Part shown: positions 62,785-64,000 of the stretch, in pieces | Layout: each line of letters starts with the position of its first letter | Numbering within the stretch: the stretch's first letter is position 1 | DNA from: Alentia gelatinosa | Taxonomy: Eukaryota; Annelida; Polychaeta; Phyllodocida; Polynoidae | DNA length: 64,000 bases | NCBI GenBank assembly: GCA_950022655.1 | Contig: OX465583.1 | Coordinates: 68,645,152-68,709,151 of the forward strand | Direction of reading: 5' to 3' | Notes under the pieces: model-generated | Database searches by the model: none | The model's input: the letters and a program-made list of their open reading frames with translations, nothing else | What the model was told of the DNA's origin: nothing | Translations under genes and position numbers: made by a program

Positions 62785-63003
62785 GCGCTTGGTCAGTGTC
62801 CCTGTTCTCCATCGAGTCTGGAGCGCTCAGGGATATGAACGAGGTGAAGGCCGAGTGAAAATTCCGAAGCACTCCAAAGGAGATGGTGAATGAAGACTCA
62901 GACCAAGCAGCAACATGTAGTATGAGTTATCGTACCCGCAAGCCTGTTGAGTACGAATTCCTAATGTTAAGCCTATGGACGTTTATACTAGGCTAAGATA
63001 ATG
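62785..63003. mobile_element. Bipartite element (CATTCGCCATATCC family), reverse
   Basis: GCGCTTGGTCAGTGTC and GACTCAGACCAAGCAGC are the outer arms. The centre is GAACGAGGTGAAGGCCGAGT. The A unit (GTACCCGCAAGCCTGTTGAG to ACTAGGCTAAGATAA) follows and is truncated. Confidence 0.75.
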
Positions 63004-63968
63004 CATCATACCTGCCTGCCCGCAAGCTTTCCGAACCTTTATTTACAACCGTTTTCCTTCAACACCCAACACCATATCCCCACACCTCCTCCAGCTTGCA
63101 ACAAACCCCTTAAGCCCGATTAAGGGTTGAACTATTAGCTCGCAAATCGTATATGAGTAGGTGAAGTTGTCGCAGGCAAATTACGTAACCCTTCGCTCGA
63201 CTGGCGGACATCGAGGAGAGGGGGATGGTGGGTATTAGTCTTAAGCAAATCAGCCTACTAATCGGTGGCTCACCCTTGCCGAGCTGTCCTACATCTACCG
63301 ACTACGGCCGACTCCGTTAGCATGCCTCGCCTGAGACAAATTACCGTCCGTTTGTCGCCGACAGAGGTACATGAATATTCTGAAATCGGTAGATGGGCAT
63401 TGGGCTTTACACACCTTGCCACCCTTCTCGGCCTCCCCACATCCCATCCATTGATCCCGACGACTCCAGCCCCTCTCTCACCTCCCTCCCCCCCCCTGCG
63501 AAACCTGTCTGCCCCATGCCTCTGATCTCCATGCTAGGAGGAGGGGGGCAATCAATAGGGCATGGAGGAAGTGAGGGATGGCAGCGGGGTGGATGGGGAG
63601 CGGCCACAGGTACGCACGCCAATATCAACACGGCTACCGGCCTTTGACACGACTCAGGCCCGGTAGGAGCCCTCCCCGCCCCCGTCCCCCGCCCGTCCCC
63701 CGCCCCGGCCCGGCATCAACTATTAAAGATGACACAGGCGCTGCTTGGTGCAGGAGCGGCGTGCTTTCTACATGGTTAGGTGCCTTAGTCATACTGTCTG
63801 GTGGTGGTTACTCAGGGAGCGCTCGGCCCGGAGGGGTGTTAACATTGAGGCTTGGGGGAGTAACTCAATAACTGCTCTTACGGTATGTGGGACGGTGAGA
63901 GAAACTGTGTGCATATTGCTCCTGTTACAAGGGAAGCATGCAGGCGCAGTATTCACCACGTGTGCCCT
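63004..63968. other. Single-copy DNA, GC-richer to the right
   Basis: CpG-containing parts at 63240-63420 and 63640-63720 (CCCCCGCCC). No domain in any frame. Confidence 0.35.
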
Positions 63969-63973
63969 GGGCC

Positions 63974-64000
63974 TATGTATGTATGTATGTATGTATGTAT
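63974..64000. repeat. (GTAT)n microsatellite at the window end
   Basis: At least six copies of TATG, continuing past the window. Confidence 0.95.

Overview
This is a gene-poor stretch of animal nuclear DNA. I find no protein-coding gene I can support. The open frames of 60-480 codons are products of tandem repeats whose unit lengths are multiples of three, or random frames in AT-rich sequence. No reverse transcriptase, transposase or known cellular domain was recognised. A tRNA-derived SINE, CACTA-type and PIF/Harbinger-type non-autonomous DNA transposons, a pogo/Tigger-like fragment, many microsatellites and very many minisatellites all indicate a metazoan. The overall texture suggests a non-vertebrate, probably marine, animal such as a mollusc, another lophotrochozoan or an invertebrate deuterostome. 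I cannot name a phylum from the sequence alone.

Two kinds of sequence dominate. The first is a large set of short palindromic (foldback) elements, about 110-170 bp each. I call them B units. They usually lie next to a 140-270 bp companion (A unit) whose ends read like TTTATCTCACCCC, TTTATCCTACCCC, TTTATTATCCA or TTATCTTAGCC, with the inverse at the other end. Several families with different arm sequences share the same asymmetric centre, CTCG-(six or seven bases)-CTCG, and many share a GGCCGTA island in the arms. I think this bipartite superfamily is the most interesting thing in the window. Copies lie at about 1.4-2.1, 10.5-13.7, 16.4-18.9, 19.1-22.3, 26.5-27.7, 29.2-32.3, 36.4-39.2, 43.1-44.5, 47.4-48.9, 51.3-52.0, 54.6-55.7 and 62.3-63.0 kb. 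Further palindromes with other centres lie at 17.0, 31.6 and 35.9 kb.

The second is tandem arrays, together around 12 kb: 5.9-6.3 (35 bp unit), 6.7-7.9 (56 bp), 22.5-26.5 (about 45 bp with a 1083 bp higher-order repeat), 33.0-33.7, 34.7-35.0 (20/60 bp), 40.4-40.7 (12 bp, each with a CRE half-site), 41.5-42.4 (12 bp), 45.4-45.9 (C-rich), 49.2-49.6 (10 bp), 49.7-50.8 (complex), 52.6-53.3 (10 bp, G-rich), 57.2-57.6 (10 bp) and 59.5-60.2 kb (about 21 bp). Most are strongly strand-asymmetric, either purine/pyrimidine or G/C.

The remaining sequence is single-copy as far as I can see. A few GC-richer islands carry plausible promoter or enhancer motifs: ETS-like at 7.94 and 32.87 kb, NRF-1-like at 26.84 kb, CCAAT plus a full CRE at 46.8 kb, and CTCF-like at 46.67 and 57.93 kb. 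These could belong to distal regulatory DNA or an untranslated first exon, but nothing here proves transcription.
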